Both the position numbers and the translations under genes were made by a program. From Anaeramoeba ignava (Eukaryota > Metamonada > Anaeramoebidae): a DNA stretch of 64,000 bases. The stretch lies in NCBI GenBank assembly GCA_028826165.1, contig JAPDFW010000059.1, forward strand, positions 1,253,001-1,317,000, given 5' to 3'. The notes under the pieces are model-generated. The model was not told the DNA's origin and ran no database searches. It saw only the letters and a list, made by a program, of their open reading frames with translations. Shown here piece by piece: positions 10,358 through 22,789 of the stretch. The stretch's first letter is position 1. The number at the start of each line of letters is the position of its first letter.

Positions 10358-13300
10358 ATGACAAATATAAATTTAAGTTCAGATGATTTAATTCAAAATG
10401 AAACAACAAGTTTAGTTCAAGGAATTGAATATTTAGATGAAGATGAGTCAATAAATGGAATATCAAAATTTCGTCAAAAAAAATATGAAAAAAAATTAAA
10501 AATCAATTTATTAATTTTTATTTCTATTGCTGTTGTTTTTATTTTTGTTGGTATTCTTTTAACTACTAAAGTTTTTTCTCATCCTCAAGATACTTCTAAT
10601 CAAATTCTTCAAGAACCAGTTGGAGTTTTTTATATTGTTAATGATTTTCATATTAACTTACGTATAATATTAAATTGAAAATTAAATTGAAAATTGAATT
10701 AAATTAAAAATTAAATTGAATTGAATATTAAATTAAAAATTGAATATTGAAAATTAAATATTGAATTAAAAATTAAATATTGAAAATTGAATTAAATTAA
10801 ATATTGAATTGATTATTAAATATTAAATTGAAAATTGAATTAAATATTGAATTAAAAATTAAATTAAAAATTAAATTAAAAATTAAATTAAAAATTGAAT
10901 TGAATTGAATTGAATATTGAATTGAATTGAATATTGAATTGAATTGAATTAAAAATTAAATTGAAAATTGAATTAAAAATTGAATTGAAAATTGAATTAA
11001 AAAAAAAATTGAATTAAATTGAAAAATTGAATTGAAAAATTGAATTGAAAAAATTGAATTGAAAATTGAATTGAAAATTGAATTGAAAATTGAATTGAAA
11101 ATTAAATTGAAAATTGAATTTAAAAATTGAATTGAATTGAATTAAAAAAATTGAATTAAATATTGAAATTAAATTGAAAATTAAATTAAATTGAATTAAA
11201 AATTAAATTGAAATTTAAATTAAAAAATTGAATTGAAATGAAAAAAATTAAATTGAAAATTAAATTGAATTGAAATTGAAAATTGAATTGAATTTATTTA
11301 AATTGAAAATTAAATTGAATATTAAATTGAAAATTGAATTGAAAATTGAATTGAATATTAAATTGAAAATTGAATTGAAAATTGAATTGAATTGATTTGA
11401 ATATTAAATTGAAAATTAAATTAAATATTGAATTAAAGATTGAATTAAAATTGAAAATTAAATAAATTTAGAATATGAAATTGAATTTAATCAAAAACAA
11501 ATTATTAAATTCAGGAACACCAGTTTATATTACATAAAATTAATTAGGTTATTATGGAAGAATGGGTGTGATCCTCCTCTGATAACATTAAAATGAAAAA
11601 TTGAAGTGTTGAAATATTTTGAAATCAAATTTATTTAAATATTTAGAAATTATATTTATATAAATATTTTGAAATCAAATTTATATAAATATTTTGAAAT
11701 CAAATTTATATAAATATTTTGAAATCAAATTTATTTAAATATTTTAAAATTAAATTAAAATATTTTGAAATTGATTTATATAAATATTAAAAATCAAATG
11801 AATATAAATATTTAAAAAAATTGAATATAAAATTTTAAAATTATATTTATTTAAATATTTTGAAATCAAAATTTAATATAAATTTAAATATTTTAAAATC
11901 AAATTTTATATAAATATTTAGAAATTAAATTGATATAAATATTTAATCAAAAACAAATTTAAAAATTTTGAAATTATATTTATTTAGTTTATTTAGAAAA
12001 TATATTTATATAAATATTTAGAGGTTATATTTGGAAGATAAATGTGATCCTTAAATTCTAGTAAACATTTTAAATCAAATTTATATAAATATTTTGAAAT
12101 CAAATTTATTTAAATATTTTAAAATCAAATTTATTTAGATATTTAGAAATCAAATTTATATAAATATTTAGAAATCAAATTTATATAAATATTTTGAAAT
12201 CAAATTTATTTAAATATTTTAAAATCAAATTTATATAAATATTTTGAAATCAAATTTATTTAAATATTTAGAAATCAAATTTATTTAAATATTTTGAAAT
12301 CAAATTTATTTAAATATTTAGAAATCAAATTTATTTAAATATTTAGAAATCAAATTTATATAAATATTTTGAAATCAAATTTATATAAATATTTAAATTA
12401 AAACTAAAATAAATGATGAAAATAGAGTCAAAAAAATTGCAAATGAAATAACAGAAAATGATTTTATAATTCTTCTTGGAGATATGCCAGCACATTTTAT
12501 TTACGATGAAAATCTTAACGAAGAAACAATAACTAATGTTTCAGCAGAATTTAGGAAATACATGCCAACTATCCCGATGTTTCCATTAATTGGAAACGGA
12601 GAATGTTTTCCTGATTATGAATTGAATTTCACAAAAAATAATTCACGATTGCAATTATTAGCAAGTATTTATTCGCAATATGACTTTCTTCAAAACGGAA
12701 CAAGTCAAATGGAAACATTTCAAACGGGCGGTTATTATCGCATCAGTCTCGATGAACTATTTGGAAAAAGAAATTATGGAGGAAATCAATTGGCTCAAGT
12801 TAATTCTGATTTAATCATTTTGAACTCCATTTATTATTCTCAACAACATGAACCAACAACTTGGCCAAATGGTACTGTTCCTACAGATCCAGTTGACCAA
12901 TTGGCTTGGCTGGAAACACAACTTATTGATATTAAAAATAGTGGTAAAACTGCTATGATTTTTTTGCATATTCCTCCTGGTGGAAATGCTTATAGTGATG
13001 AAGCTAATTGGTTTGAAATTTATGAACAACCTTATCTGGATCTTGTTTACAAAGTACAAAAGAATATTTATTATTTATTATTTATTATTTATTATTTAAT
13101 ATTTAATATTTATTATTTAATATTTATTATTTATTATTTATTATTTATTATTTAATATTTATTATTTAATATTTATTATTTATTATTTATTATTTATTAT
13201 TTATTATTTATTATTTATTATTTATTATTTAATATTTATTATTTAATATTTATTATTTAATATTTAATATTTAATATTTAATATTTATTATTTAATATTT

Positions 13301-14434
13301 AATATTAAATATTTATTATTTAATATTTATTATTTATTATTTAATATTTAATATTTATTATTTAATATTTAATATTTAATATTTAATATTTAATATTTAT
13401 TATTTAATATTTAATATTTAATATTTATTATTTAATATTTAATATTTAATATTATTTAATATTTAATATTTAATATTTATAATTTATTATTTATTATTTA
13501 ATATTAATATTTAATATTTAATATTTAATATTTAATATTTATTATTTATTATTTATTATTATTTTTAGTATTCTGATGTAATTACTGCTCAATTTAGTGG
13601 TCATTTCCATACAGATGATTTTAGAGCACAAATTAATGGTAATTTATTTTTCTAATTCTAAAAAATAATTAAAATAAATAATTTAAAAAAAATAATTTTA
13701 ATTTCTTTTAAAAAATCTTAAACAGGAACAAATTATTATTCATCTTTAATTTCACCAGCAGTTACACCAGATCATTTTACAAACCCAGCATTTAGAAAAA
13801 TTACTTATAATATTTCAACAGGAGAAATTCTTGATTATTATCAATATTTTTTTGATCTTCATCAAATGAATGCACAAACTTTAAATAATAATTTTACAAT
13901 TAATTGGATTGAAGGATATACTTTTACACAAGCTTATCAAGTATAATAAAACAATTTAATTTAATATTCAATTTAATATTTAATTTAATTTTCAATTTAA
14001 TATTTAATATTCAATATTTAATTTAATATTTAATTTAATATTTAATTTAATATTCAATTTAATATTCAATTTAATATTTAATATTTAATATTTAATATTT
14101 AATATTCAATTTAATATTTAATATTTAATATTTAATATTTAATTCAATATTTAATTCAATTTAATTTAATATTTAATATTTAATTTAATTGAAATAGAAA
14201 CCAAATCTTTCTCCTCAATCTTTATATCAAGCTATTCAAGAAATTATCCAAAACCCAATTGATTTTGCATTTTGGTCAATTCGTCATACTGTTTTTTATG
14301 TTGCGGATAGATCAGCTTATGATTGTTCTTTAGTTTTTGTTGAAAATTCAAATTTCTTTAATTGTGTTGCAAATGCTTATGATGATGAAATTGTTTCTCT
14401 TGATTTAATTCGTTCAAAAAGAAAAGAATTATAA
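10358..14434 (+). CDS. acid-sphingomyelinase-like membrane-anchored metallophosphoesterase, possibly damaged
   Basis: Exons: 10358-10661; a poorly resolved exon near 11490-11600; about 12426-13053; 13569-13638; 13726-13940; 14198-14434. Exon 1 has one hydrophobic segment (about residues 48-70) after a Lys/Arg-rich stretch, so the enzyme is probably a type II membrane protein facing the lumen or outside. Calcineurin-like motifs follow in order: DFH (metal site), GDMPAH, GNGE where GNH(D/E) is usual, HIPPG, and GHFHTDDFR. The family cleaves phosphodiesters of phospholipids or nucleotides. The weak exon shows NSGTPVY and GYYGRMG in one frame with two stops between them, and CDPPLITL in another frame. 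That means damage or sequencing error there. Confidence 0.72.
10662..11489 (+). repeat. phosphodiesterase intron 1, AATTGAA-type repeat
   Basis: Roughly 830 bp of AAATTGAAAATTGAATT and close variants, beginning at the GTATAAT donor. No coding content is visible. Confidence 0.7.
11610..12402 (+). repeat. 25-bp minisatellite in phosphodiesterase intron 2
   Basis: A unit close to AATCAAATTT-ATATAAATAT-TTTGA recurs with a 25-bp period, with TTTAAA alternating with ATATAAA inside it. It lies between the damaged exon and the exon carrying GDMPAH. Confidence 0.7.
13054..13568 (+). repeat. 7-bp TTATTTA repeat in phosphodiesterase intron 3
   Basis: The intron opens with GTACAAAAG after a complete Lys codon and ends TTTTTAG. 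Its body is TTATTTA/TATTTAA heptamers. Removing it joins DLVYK to YSDVITAQFSGHFH in frame. Confidence 0.8.
13941..14197 (+). repeat. phosphodiesterase intron 5, TTTAATAT repeat
   Basis: The 257-bp intron from GTATAATA to AAATAG is made of TTTAATATTTAATT-type units. Confidence 0.75.
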
Positions 14435-15283
14435 TAATAATTAAAACTTTACTTTCTTTTTTTACTTTCTTTTTTTTTTACTTTCTTTTTTCAATTAATT
14501 TCAAAAAAAAAATAATAAAGAAAATTGATTTAATTTTTTATTTTAAAATACAATTAAAAATACAATTAAAAATTAATAATTAAAAATATAAATAAATAAG
14601 AGTAAACAGATTCTTAATTAATTAGCAATTTTGATTGTTGATTTGATTAAAATAATATTATTTTGGAAAATGAGAATAAATATAATAAAAAAGGAAGAAA
14701 TAATTGAAAAGTTAAAAAAATTTTTTTTGGAAATTCAAATTGATAAAAGGAAATCAAATCAAATCAAATCAAATTGAAAAAAAATAAATTAACTCTCTTG
14801 TTTCTTCGAAATGAATTAATAAAAACAATCATGAATAAATTGATTTCGTTTGGAAGTAATTTTTTTGAATTTTTTTTGATAAATTTTTGATAAATTTTTG
14901 ATAAATTTAATCTTTGCGAAGAATTGCTTTTTTTTTTTCGATTCAAATCAATTAAAATTTTAAATGAAATTTTCAATGAAATTTTTTTTTAAATTCTTCA
15001 TATTTGATTTGAACTGATTTTTTTCTAATTGAGTAAATAGTTTAAATTTGTTGAATCAATTCTTCAGATTTTGAGTGTAAATTTTTGTTTTTCTGGTTTA
15101 TTGATTAGAACTGAAATTCTTGATTGAAGATTTTTGGTTGTAAATCAAGTAAAAGAAATGATAATTGAAAAAAGAATATTTTGAACTTTTTTGAAAGTTT
15201 TCTGAAAAAAATGTTTTTTTTTTTTTTGATTTTTTCTTTTTCTTTTTCTTTTTCTTTTTCTTTTTCTTTTCCTTGAAATAAAA
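14435..15283. other. convergent intergenic region, no gene seen
   Basis: About 850 bp lie between the phosphodiesterase stop and the helicase stop, which face each other. It holds A- and T-rich low-complexity sequence, a CTTTTT pentamer/hexamer run near 15230-15270, and one 70-codon open frame (14764-14976, minus) with no family features. I see no RNA gene. Confidence 0.6.
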
Positions 15284-18200
15284 TTAAGCGTTCATATAAG
15301 TGCTAACATCGATTTCTTTAGGTAATTCTGAGATTTCAACTTCAAATCTTGATTGAACTTGATTAAGGATCTAAATAATAAAATAAAATAAAATAAAATA
15401 ATTAAATGATAAAATTAATAAAAAAAAAATGTCAAAAAAATAAAAAGTATTTTTTTTACTTCGACATCAGCATTTGAAGAACAGAAAGTGATTGTCAATC
15501 CTTTTGTGCCAAATCTTCCAGCTCTTCCAACTCGATGAAGATAAACATCTGTATTTGGCGGCATATCATAATTGATAACAATATTCACTCTTTCAATATC
15601 GATTCCTCTTCCGAAAATATCTGTTGCAACAAGCAATCTTTGTTTAAACTGTTTGAATTCTCTGTATCTTTGAATTCTTTCTGGTTGTGAAAGATTTGAA
15701 TGCATGCAAATTGATGGGAAATTATTTTCTCGCAGAAGTTTATTCAAGGCTTTAGCTCTAGCGACTGAGTTGACAAACATAACAACCTAAAAAGAAATAT
15801 TTTTAAATATTTTTTATTTCATTTATTTTTTTTCAATTTATTTTATTTACTTGATTGAATTCAAGAGCATCAAGGAGATCAATTAATTTCGCACTTTTTT
15901 CTTTTTCATCAAGATTTAAGAAATGTTGACGTAATCCATGAAGAGTTAATTTTGTATCATCATCAATAAAAATTTCGGTCGGCTAATTAATTTTATATTT
16001 AATTTTATATTTAATTTTATAAATAATTTAATATTTAATTTTATAAATAAATTTATATTTAATTTTATATTTAATTTTTATATTTAATTTTATAAATAAT
16101 TTTATAAATAATTTAATAAATAATTTAATATTTAATTTTATATTTAATTTTATATTTAATTTTATATTTAATTTTATATTTAATTTTATAAATAATTTTA
16201 TATTTAATTTTATAAATAATTTTATAAATAATTTTATAAATAATTTTATAAATAATTTTATAAATAATTTTATAAATAATTTTATAAATAATTTTATAAA
16301 TAATTTTATAAATAATTTTATAATTAATTTTATAAATAATTTTATAAATAATTTTTATATTTAATTTTTATATTTAATTTTATATATAATTTTATATTTA
16401 ATTTTATAAATAATTTTATATTTAATTTTATATTTAATTTTATAAATAATTTTTATAAAATAATTTTATAAATAATTTTATAAATAATTTTATATTTAAT
16501 TTTATATTTAATTTTATAAATAATTTTATAAATAAATTTATATATAATTTTAATAAATAATTTTATATTTAATTTTTATATTTAAATTAATATTTAATTT
16601 TATAATTAATTTTATATTTAATTTTATAAATAATTTTATAATTTAATTTTATATTTAATTTTATAAATAATTTTATATTTAATTTTTATTTAATTTTTAT
16701 ATATAATTTTATATTTAATTTTATATTTAATTTTATATTTAATTTTATATTTAATTTTATATTTAATTTTATATTTAATTTTATAAATAATTTTATATTT
16801 AATTTTATATTTAATTTTATAAATAATTTTATATTTAATTTTATATTTAATTTTATATTTAATTTTATATATAATTTAATAATAATTTTATAATTAATTT
16901 TATATATAAATTTATATTTAATTTTATATTTAATTTTATAATTAATTTTATAATTAATTTTATATTTAATTTTATATATAAATATTTAAGTACACTATGC
17001 ATAAACTTCTTGCAAACGATACGAATCTCTTTTGGTAAAGTTGCTGAAAACATCATAACTTGTTTGTGATGTGGAGTTTGTCGAAAGATTTGCTGAACAT
17101 CTGCTCGCATGTCTGTTCATAATTTGTTGTTATTTTTGCATCAGTGTTTTGTTTTACTCTTCAAACCCGCTCTTTTTTTTTTCTCTCACTCAAGAATAAA
17201 AAAAAAACTCAAAAGAAATTTCAAAAAAAATTTTTTTCTTTTGCAAACCTAAAGCTTCAAGCATGTTATCACATTCATCAATCACAAATATCTTCACATC
17301 TTTTAAATTAAGCACGTTATCTCTTATTAATGCGCAAACTCTTCCAGGAGTTCCAACAACGATATTCGGATGGCTAGAAATTTAAATATTTATTTTAATA
17401 TTATAAATAAATTTTAATTTTAATTTTAATTTTAATTTTAATTTTAATTTTGATTTTGATTTTATAAATGAATTTTAATTTTAATTTTAATTTTAATTTT
17501 AAATTTTAATTTTAATTTTTTTAATTTTAATTTTAATTTTAATTTTAATTTTAATTTTTAATTTTAATTTTAATTTTAATTTTAATTTTAATTTTAATTT
17601 TAATTTTAATTTTAATTTTAATTTTAATTTTAATTTTAATTTTAATTTTAATTTTAATTTTAATTTTTAATTTTAATTTAAATTTTGATTTTATAAATGA
17701 ATTTTAATTTTAAATTGTTTACTTCAGACGGAGGCTTTCAATGTTCTTAGATTCTGGAATTCCACCATAAACGCATTCGATCCGGACGTTCTCAATATGT
17801 CTAAATCATTCATCATCAAGATTCCAAGACGTTAATTTTGTTAAAATTTCGAGATCCCAAAAAGTTAAATAAAACCAACTTTGAAAATCGAGTAAATTCG
17901 TCTGAAATTTGAACGGCGAGCTCCCTTGTATGAGCGAGGGCAATAACAACTGGTCCTTCTTCTTTTGTTTGTGCTTTCGGTTTGAAATCGAGTCTATGAA
18001 GGATGGCGAGTACAAATATTGCGGTCTTTTTTATATTTTTAATTTTATAAATGAATTTTAATTTTAATTTTAATTTTAATTATAATTTTAATTATAATTT
18101 TAATTTTAATTTTAATTTTAATTTTAATTTTAAATTTAATTTTGATTTTATAAATTAATTTTAATTTTAATTTTAATTTTAATTTTAATTTTAATTTTTA

Positions 18201-20282
18201 ATTTTAATTTTATAAATGAATTTTAATTTTAATTTTAATATTAATTTTAATTTTAAATTTAATTATAATTTTAATTTTGATTTTATAAATTAATTTTAAT
18301 TATAAATTAATTTTAATTATAAATTAATTTTAATTATTTTAATTTTAATTTTAATTTATGAAACTCTACTTTTCCCATTCCAGATTTTGCTTGACAGAGA
18401 ATGTCCATTCCAGATATAGCTTTTGGTAAAGCTTGATATTGAACTATTTTAAAATAAAAATTTAAATAAAAAATTTTAATTGAATAATTAGGTAAAAAAT
18501 TAATACCTTCTGAAGGTTGTTCAAATCCATTCTCAGTTATTGACTTTAATTAATTCGGTTCTTAAAAGGAAATCACGGAAACCTGAAGAATGTAATCCAG
18601 AATAATGTCCTCTAATTAAAATAAAATAAAATAAAATGGATATTTATATTTATATTTATATTTATATTTATAATTATATTTATAATTATATTTATAATTA
18701 TATTTATAATTATATTTATATTTATATTTAATTTATTTATATTTATATTTTATATTTTTATTATTTATATTTATATTTATATTTATATTTATATTTATAT
18801 TTATATTTATATTTATATTTATATTTATATTTATATTTATATTTATATTTATATTTATATTTATATTTATATTTATATTTATATTTATATTTATATTTAT
18901 ATTTATATTTATATTTATAATTATATTTATATTTATATTTATATTTATATTTATATTTATATTTATATTTATATTTTTATATTTTATATTTATATTTATA
19001 TTTATATTTATATTTATATTTATATTTATATTTATATTTATTATTTATATTTATATTTTATTTTTATGTATATTTATATTTTATATTTATATTTATATTT
19101 TAGTATTTATATTTATGTTTATATTTATATTTATATTTATATTTATATTTATATTTTATATTTATGTTTATATTTATATTTATATTTATATTTATATTTA
19201 TATTTATATTTTTATTTATATTTATATTTATATTTATGTTATATTTTATATTTATATTTATATTTTATATTTATATATTTATATTTATATTTTATATTTT
19301 ATATTTATATTTATATTTATATTTATATTTATATTTATATTTATATTTATATTTATATTTATAATATTTATATTTTATATATTTATATTTATATTTTTTT
19401 ATATTTTTATTTTTATTTTTATTTATTTATATTTATATTTATATTTTATATATTTTATATTTATATTTATATTTATATTTATATTTTATATTTATATATT
19501 TATATTTATATTTATATTTATATTTATATTTTTATATTTTATATATTTATATTTTATATTTTATATTTATATTTTATTTTATTTTTATTTATTTTATTTT
19601 TATATTTTATATTTATTTATATTTATATTTATATTTTATATTTTATTTATATTTATGTTTATATTATATTTTATATTTTTATTTATATTTTATGTTTATA
19701 TTTATATTTTTATGTTTATATTTATATTTATATTTTATATTTATATTTATATTTATATTTTATATTTATATTTATATTTATATTTATATTTATATTTATA
19801 TTTATATTTATATATTTATATTTATATTTATATTTATATTTATATTTATATTTATGTTTATATTTATATTTATATTTATATTTATATTTATATTTATATT
19901 TATATTTATATTTATATTTATATTTATATTTATATTTATATTTATATTTATATTTATATTTATATTTATATTTATATTTATATTTATATTTATATTTATA
20001 TTTATATTTATATTTATATTTATATTTATATTTATATTTATATTTATATTTATATTTATATTTATATTTATATTTATATTTATATTTATATTTATATTTA
20101 TATTTATATTTTTATTTATATTTATATTGAAAAGAAAAAAGGAAAAAAAAATAAACAAAAATTTACTTTTTAATATCTTTTGTTTTTTTTAATTTTTCTG
20201 TTTCATTTTGTTTTTCTGTTTCATTTTCTGCTTCATTTTGTTGATTTTCATCCTCATAATCTGGAAGATCGTAGTCTGACAT
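15284..20282 (-). CDS. SUB2: DECD-box RNA helicase UAP56/Sub2/DDX39 (mRNA export and splicing)
   Basis: Ten exons: 20282-20167, 18611-18507, 18443-18370, 18025-17880, 17800-17723, 17373-17249, 17112-16994, 15982-15851, 15786-15460, 15370-15284. All introns are GT-AG and every phase agrees except in exon 2. The product is about 435 residues; human UAP56 has 428. Motifs: acidic [11 protein letters not shown] start, [17 protein letters not shown] (Walker A), HTRELA, VGTPGR, DECD, FSATL, and carboxy-terminal [11 protein letters not shown] and [12 protein letters not shown] rather than DEAD and the ISELP ending are typical of this family, which unwinds RNA in spliceosome assembly and TREX export. 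Exon 2 has one extra base near 18545, after ELIK, which breaks the frame. Confidence 0.92.
15983..16993 (-). repeat. UAP56 intron 7, TTTATA/AATAAT 12-bp repeat
   Basis: A 1011-bp intron made of ATTTAATTTTAT and AATAATTTTATA units. It separates the KFMHS codons from PTEIFIDD. Confidence 0.85.
17374..17722 (-). repeat. UAP56 intron 5, TTTTAA hexamer repeat
   Basis: The 349-bp intron is mainly TTTTAA units, the same hexamer as in the eL32 intron. Confidence 0.8.
18026..18369 (-). repeat. UAP56 intron 3, TTTTAA hexamer repeat
   Basis: A 344-bp intron of TTTTAA and AATTATAA units lying directly after the Walker A codons. Confidence 0.8.
18612..20166 (-). repeat. UAP56 intron 1, long TATATT hexamer array
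   Basis: A 1555-bp intron, nearly all TTTATA (TATATT) hexamers; 19740-20120 is close to a pure array. It produces long artefactual open frames of Tyr-Ile-Phe-Leu on both strands. Confidence 0.9.
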
Positions 20283-20518
20283 TTTTATTAAAGAATTTTT
20301 AATAAAAAAAAGGAAAAATAAAAGAGAATAAAGGAAAAAATGAAAAAAAAAATTAAAAAAAAAATTTTTTATTTAATTAATAATTTTTATTAAATAATTA
20401 CTAATTTTTATATTATTTTATAAATAAAAAACCGTTAAAAAAAAAATTAAATTAAAATTAAATTAAAAAATTCAAAATTAATTTTTTCAATTTTTTTCTT
20501 TTCTATTTTTATTTTTAA
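20283..20518. promoter_or_regulatory. divergent promoter region between UAP56 and the POLD3-like gene
   Basis: 236 bp between two divergent start codons. It contains AAAAAATGAAAAAAAAA near 20336-20350 (the T-run/CATTTTTT motif on the helicase coding strand) and T-rich sequence just before the plus-strand ATG. Confidence 0.45.
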
Positions 20519-22715
20519 ATGGAATCTTCTATTGAATCTTTTTTAGAAAAAGAATGTTTAAATAAAGACAATCAAATTTCTTATAAATTTATTTCTGAAA
20601 ATTTTGGTTGTGCTATTCCTCAATCAAAATTGTATAAATTTTAAATTTAATTTAGATTTTGAATTTAATTCTAATTTTAAATTTAAATTCTAATTTTAAT
20701 TTTAATTCTATTTATAAATTAAATTCTTTTCAAAATTTAGAATTTTAAAACAATTCTATCAAAAACATAAAGAAAAACTTCAAGCAAAATACATTATAAT
20801 TGGTTATAATGCAAAAATTCGAAAAATTATTATAAATTCAACAGAAAAACCAATTCCTTTAATGGATGAAATAAGTTCAATCGATATTTTATCAATTGAA
20901 AAATTAAAATCAAAAAATCAATCAATTCCAAATGAAAAAAATATGAGTGAAAAATTTTCCATTTTATCATTTGATTCACCAGGTTTTAGAACAAAAATTA
21001 ATCCATTTAATTTAAAAAAACCAACATTAAAATCAAGTAAACCAAAAATTCAAAGTGATCAATTATTTCCTGAGAAATTTCAAAAAAAAACAGAAGAAAC
21101 AGTTAAAAAACCTTCTTCTTCTTCTTCTCCTTCTGATCCAAAAAAATTGGAAACAAAATCAAATCAATCTATTGAAATTAAAAATGAAAAAAATCAAGAA
21201 AAATTAACAAAGAAAAAATCAAATCAAAAACAAAATGATTCAAAAACAATTTTTAATTTTTTTCAAAAACAATCAAAAGAACAAAAAGAACAAGAAAGAT
21301 CAAAAAAAGAAAAAGAACAAGAAAGATTAGAAAAAGAACAAGAAAAAGAAAGATCAAAAAAAGAAAAAGAACAAGAAAGATTAAAAAAAGAAAAAGAAAA
21401 AGAAAAAGAACAAGAAAGATTAAAAAAAGAAAAAGAAAAAGAAAAAGGAAAATCAAAACCAAAATCAAAATCAAAATCCAAACCAAAATCTAAACCAAAA
21501 TCCAAACCAAAATCAAAATCAAAATCAAAATCAAAATCAAAATCTAAACCAAAATCAAAATCAAAATCAAAATCAAAATCAAAATCAAAATCAAAATCAA
21601 AAAGAAAAAGAAAAAGAAAAAGAAAAAGAAAATCAAAAAATGGATATTGAAGATGTTGAAGAAATGGAAGATATTGAAGATGTTGAAGAAATTGAAGAAA
21701 TAGAAAATATTGAAGAAATAGAAAATATTGAAGAAATGGAAAATATTGAAGAAATGGAAAATATTGAAAATGAAGATGAAAATAAAAATATGAAAGAAGA
21801 TCTTTCTTCAATTACCTCAAATCAAACTCAATATTTAAATACTCAAAAATCAAATAAAGAATCAAAAAATTCAAAAAATTCAAAAAATTCAAAAAATTCA
21901 AAAAAGAAAGCAAAAAAAGGAAAAAGAAAAAAAGATATAAATTTAGAATACGAATATTCTGATTTAAGTGATAATTCTCAAAATAATCTCGAAAATAATT
22001 CTTATAATGATGAATCTTCAAATGATGTTTTTGAATTGGGTGATTCTGAAAATGATTCTGAATCAATTTCTGAATCAGATTCAGATTCAGATTTAAAATT
22101 AAAATCAAAATCAAAATCAGATTTAGATTCAGACTCTATGGATGATTTTATTGATGATTCAAATGATTTTGCAAGTAAATTATTAATTTTAATTTAATTT
22201 AATTTTAATTTTAATTTTAATTAATTTTTAAAAAAGATCGAGAAATTTTTGAAAAAAAAAGAAGAAAAAGAAGAGCAAAAAAAATTATAAAAGAAAAAGA
22301 AGAAAAAGATAAAGTTCAAGATAAAAAACCAAAACCAAAAAAAAGATCCAAAAATTTACCTCCAAAAGTTGAAAATAATATGTTAATTGATAGATTTTTC
22401 AAGAACAAAAAAATTATACCAAAAAGAAAAAAGAAAATAACAAAAACTGTTAAAGATTCAAGAGGATATATTTATATAAAAGAAATTTGGGTTTCAGAAG
22501 AAGAAGATGAATTAAAAAAAGAAGATAAAGATGAATTAAAAAGAAGAGAAAAAGAAAAAGAAAATAAATTAAAAAAAGAAAATGAAAATAAATCAAAAAA
22601 AGAAAATAAAAAAGAAAAAGAAAATAAATTAAAAAAGCAAAATGAAAAAAAAGTGGAACAAAAAAATTCAATTAAAAATCAATCAAGTTTATTCGATTAT
22701 TTATCAAAGAAATAA
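20519..22715 (+). CDS. DNA polymerase delta subunit 3 (POLD3/Cdc27-like)
   Basis: Exons are 20519-20631, 20741-22174 and 22237-22715, about 674 residues. The amino end has IESFLEKE and YKFISENFG followed by a helix-rich KQFYQKHKEKLQAKYIIIGY, as in the POLD3 winged-helix region. A long charged Lys/Ser/Glu tract fills the middle. Near the end TVKDSRGYIYIKEIWVSEEE resembles the conserved POLD3 block before the PCNA motif, and the protein ends QSSLFDYLSKK, a PIP-box-like sequence. A second PIP-like TIFNFF lies near residue 210. POLD3 links polymerase delta to PCNA. The frame shifts once inside the Lys-Ser/Lys-Glu repeats (about 21590-21640). Confidence 0.78.
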
Positions 22716-22789
22716 AAAATTTTTCTTTTCTTTAATTTTAAATGAATTTTAATTTTAAATGAATTTTAATTTTAAATGAATTTTAATTT

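Noticed and set aside
14764-14976. 70-codon minus-strand open frame between two convergent genes
   Set aside because: Composition is low-complexity Lys/Ile/Asn/Phe with no recognisable motif, and it fits the background.
19066-20192. Open frames of 350 codons made of Tyr, Ile, Phe and Leu
   Set aside because: They lie within the TATATT hexamer array of UAP56 intron 1. A 6-bp unit without a stop stays open in several frames.
21263-21811. Minus-strand open frames rich in Phe-Leu and Asp-Phe opposite the POLD3-like gene
   Set aside because: They are antisense of the Lys/Ser/Glu repeat tract.
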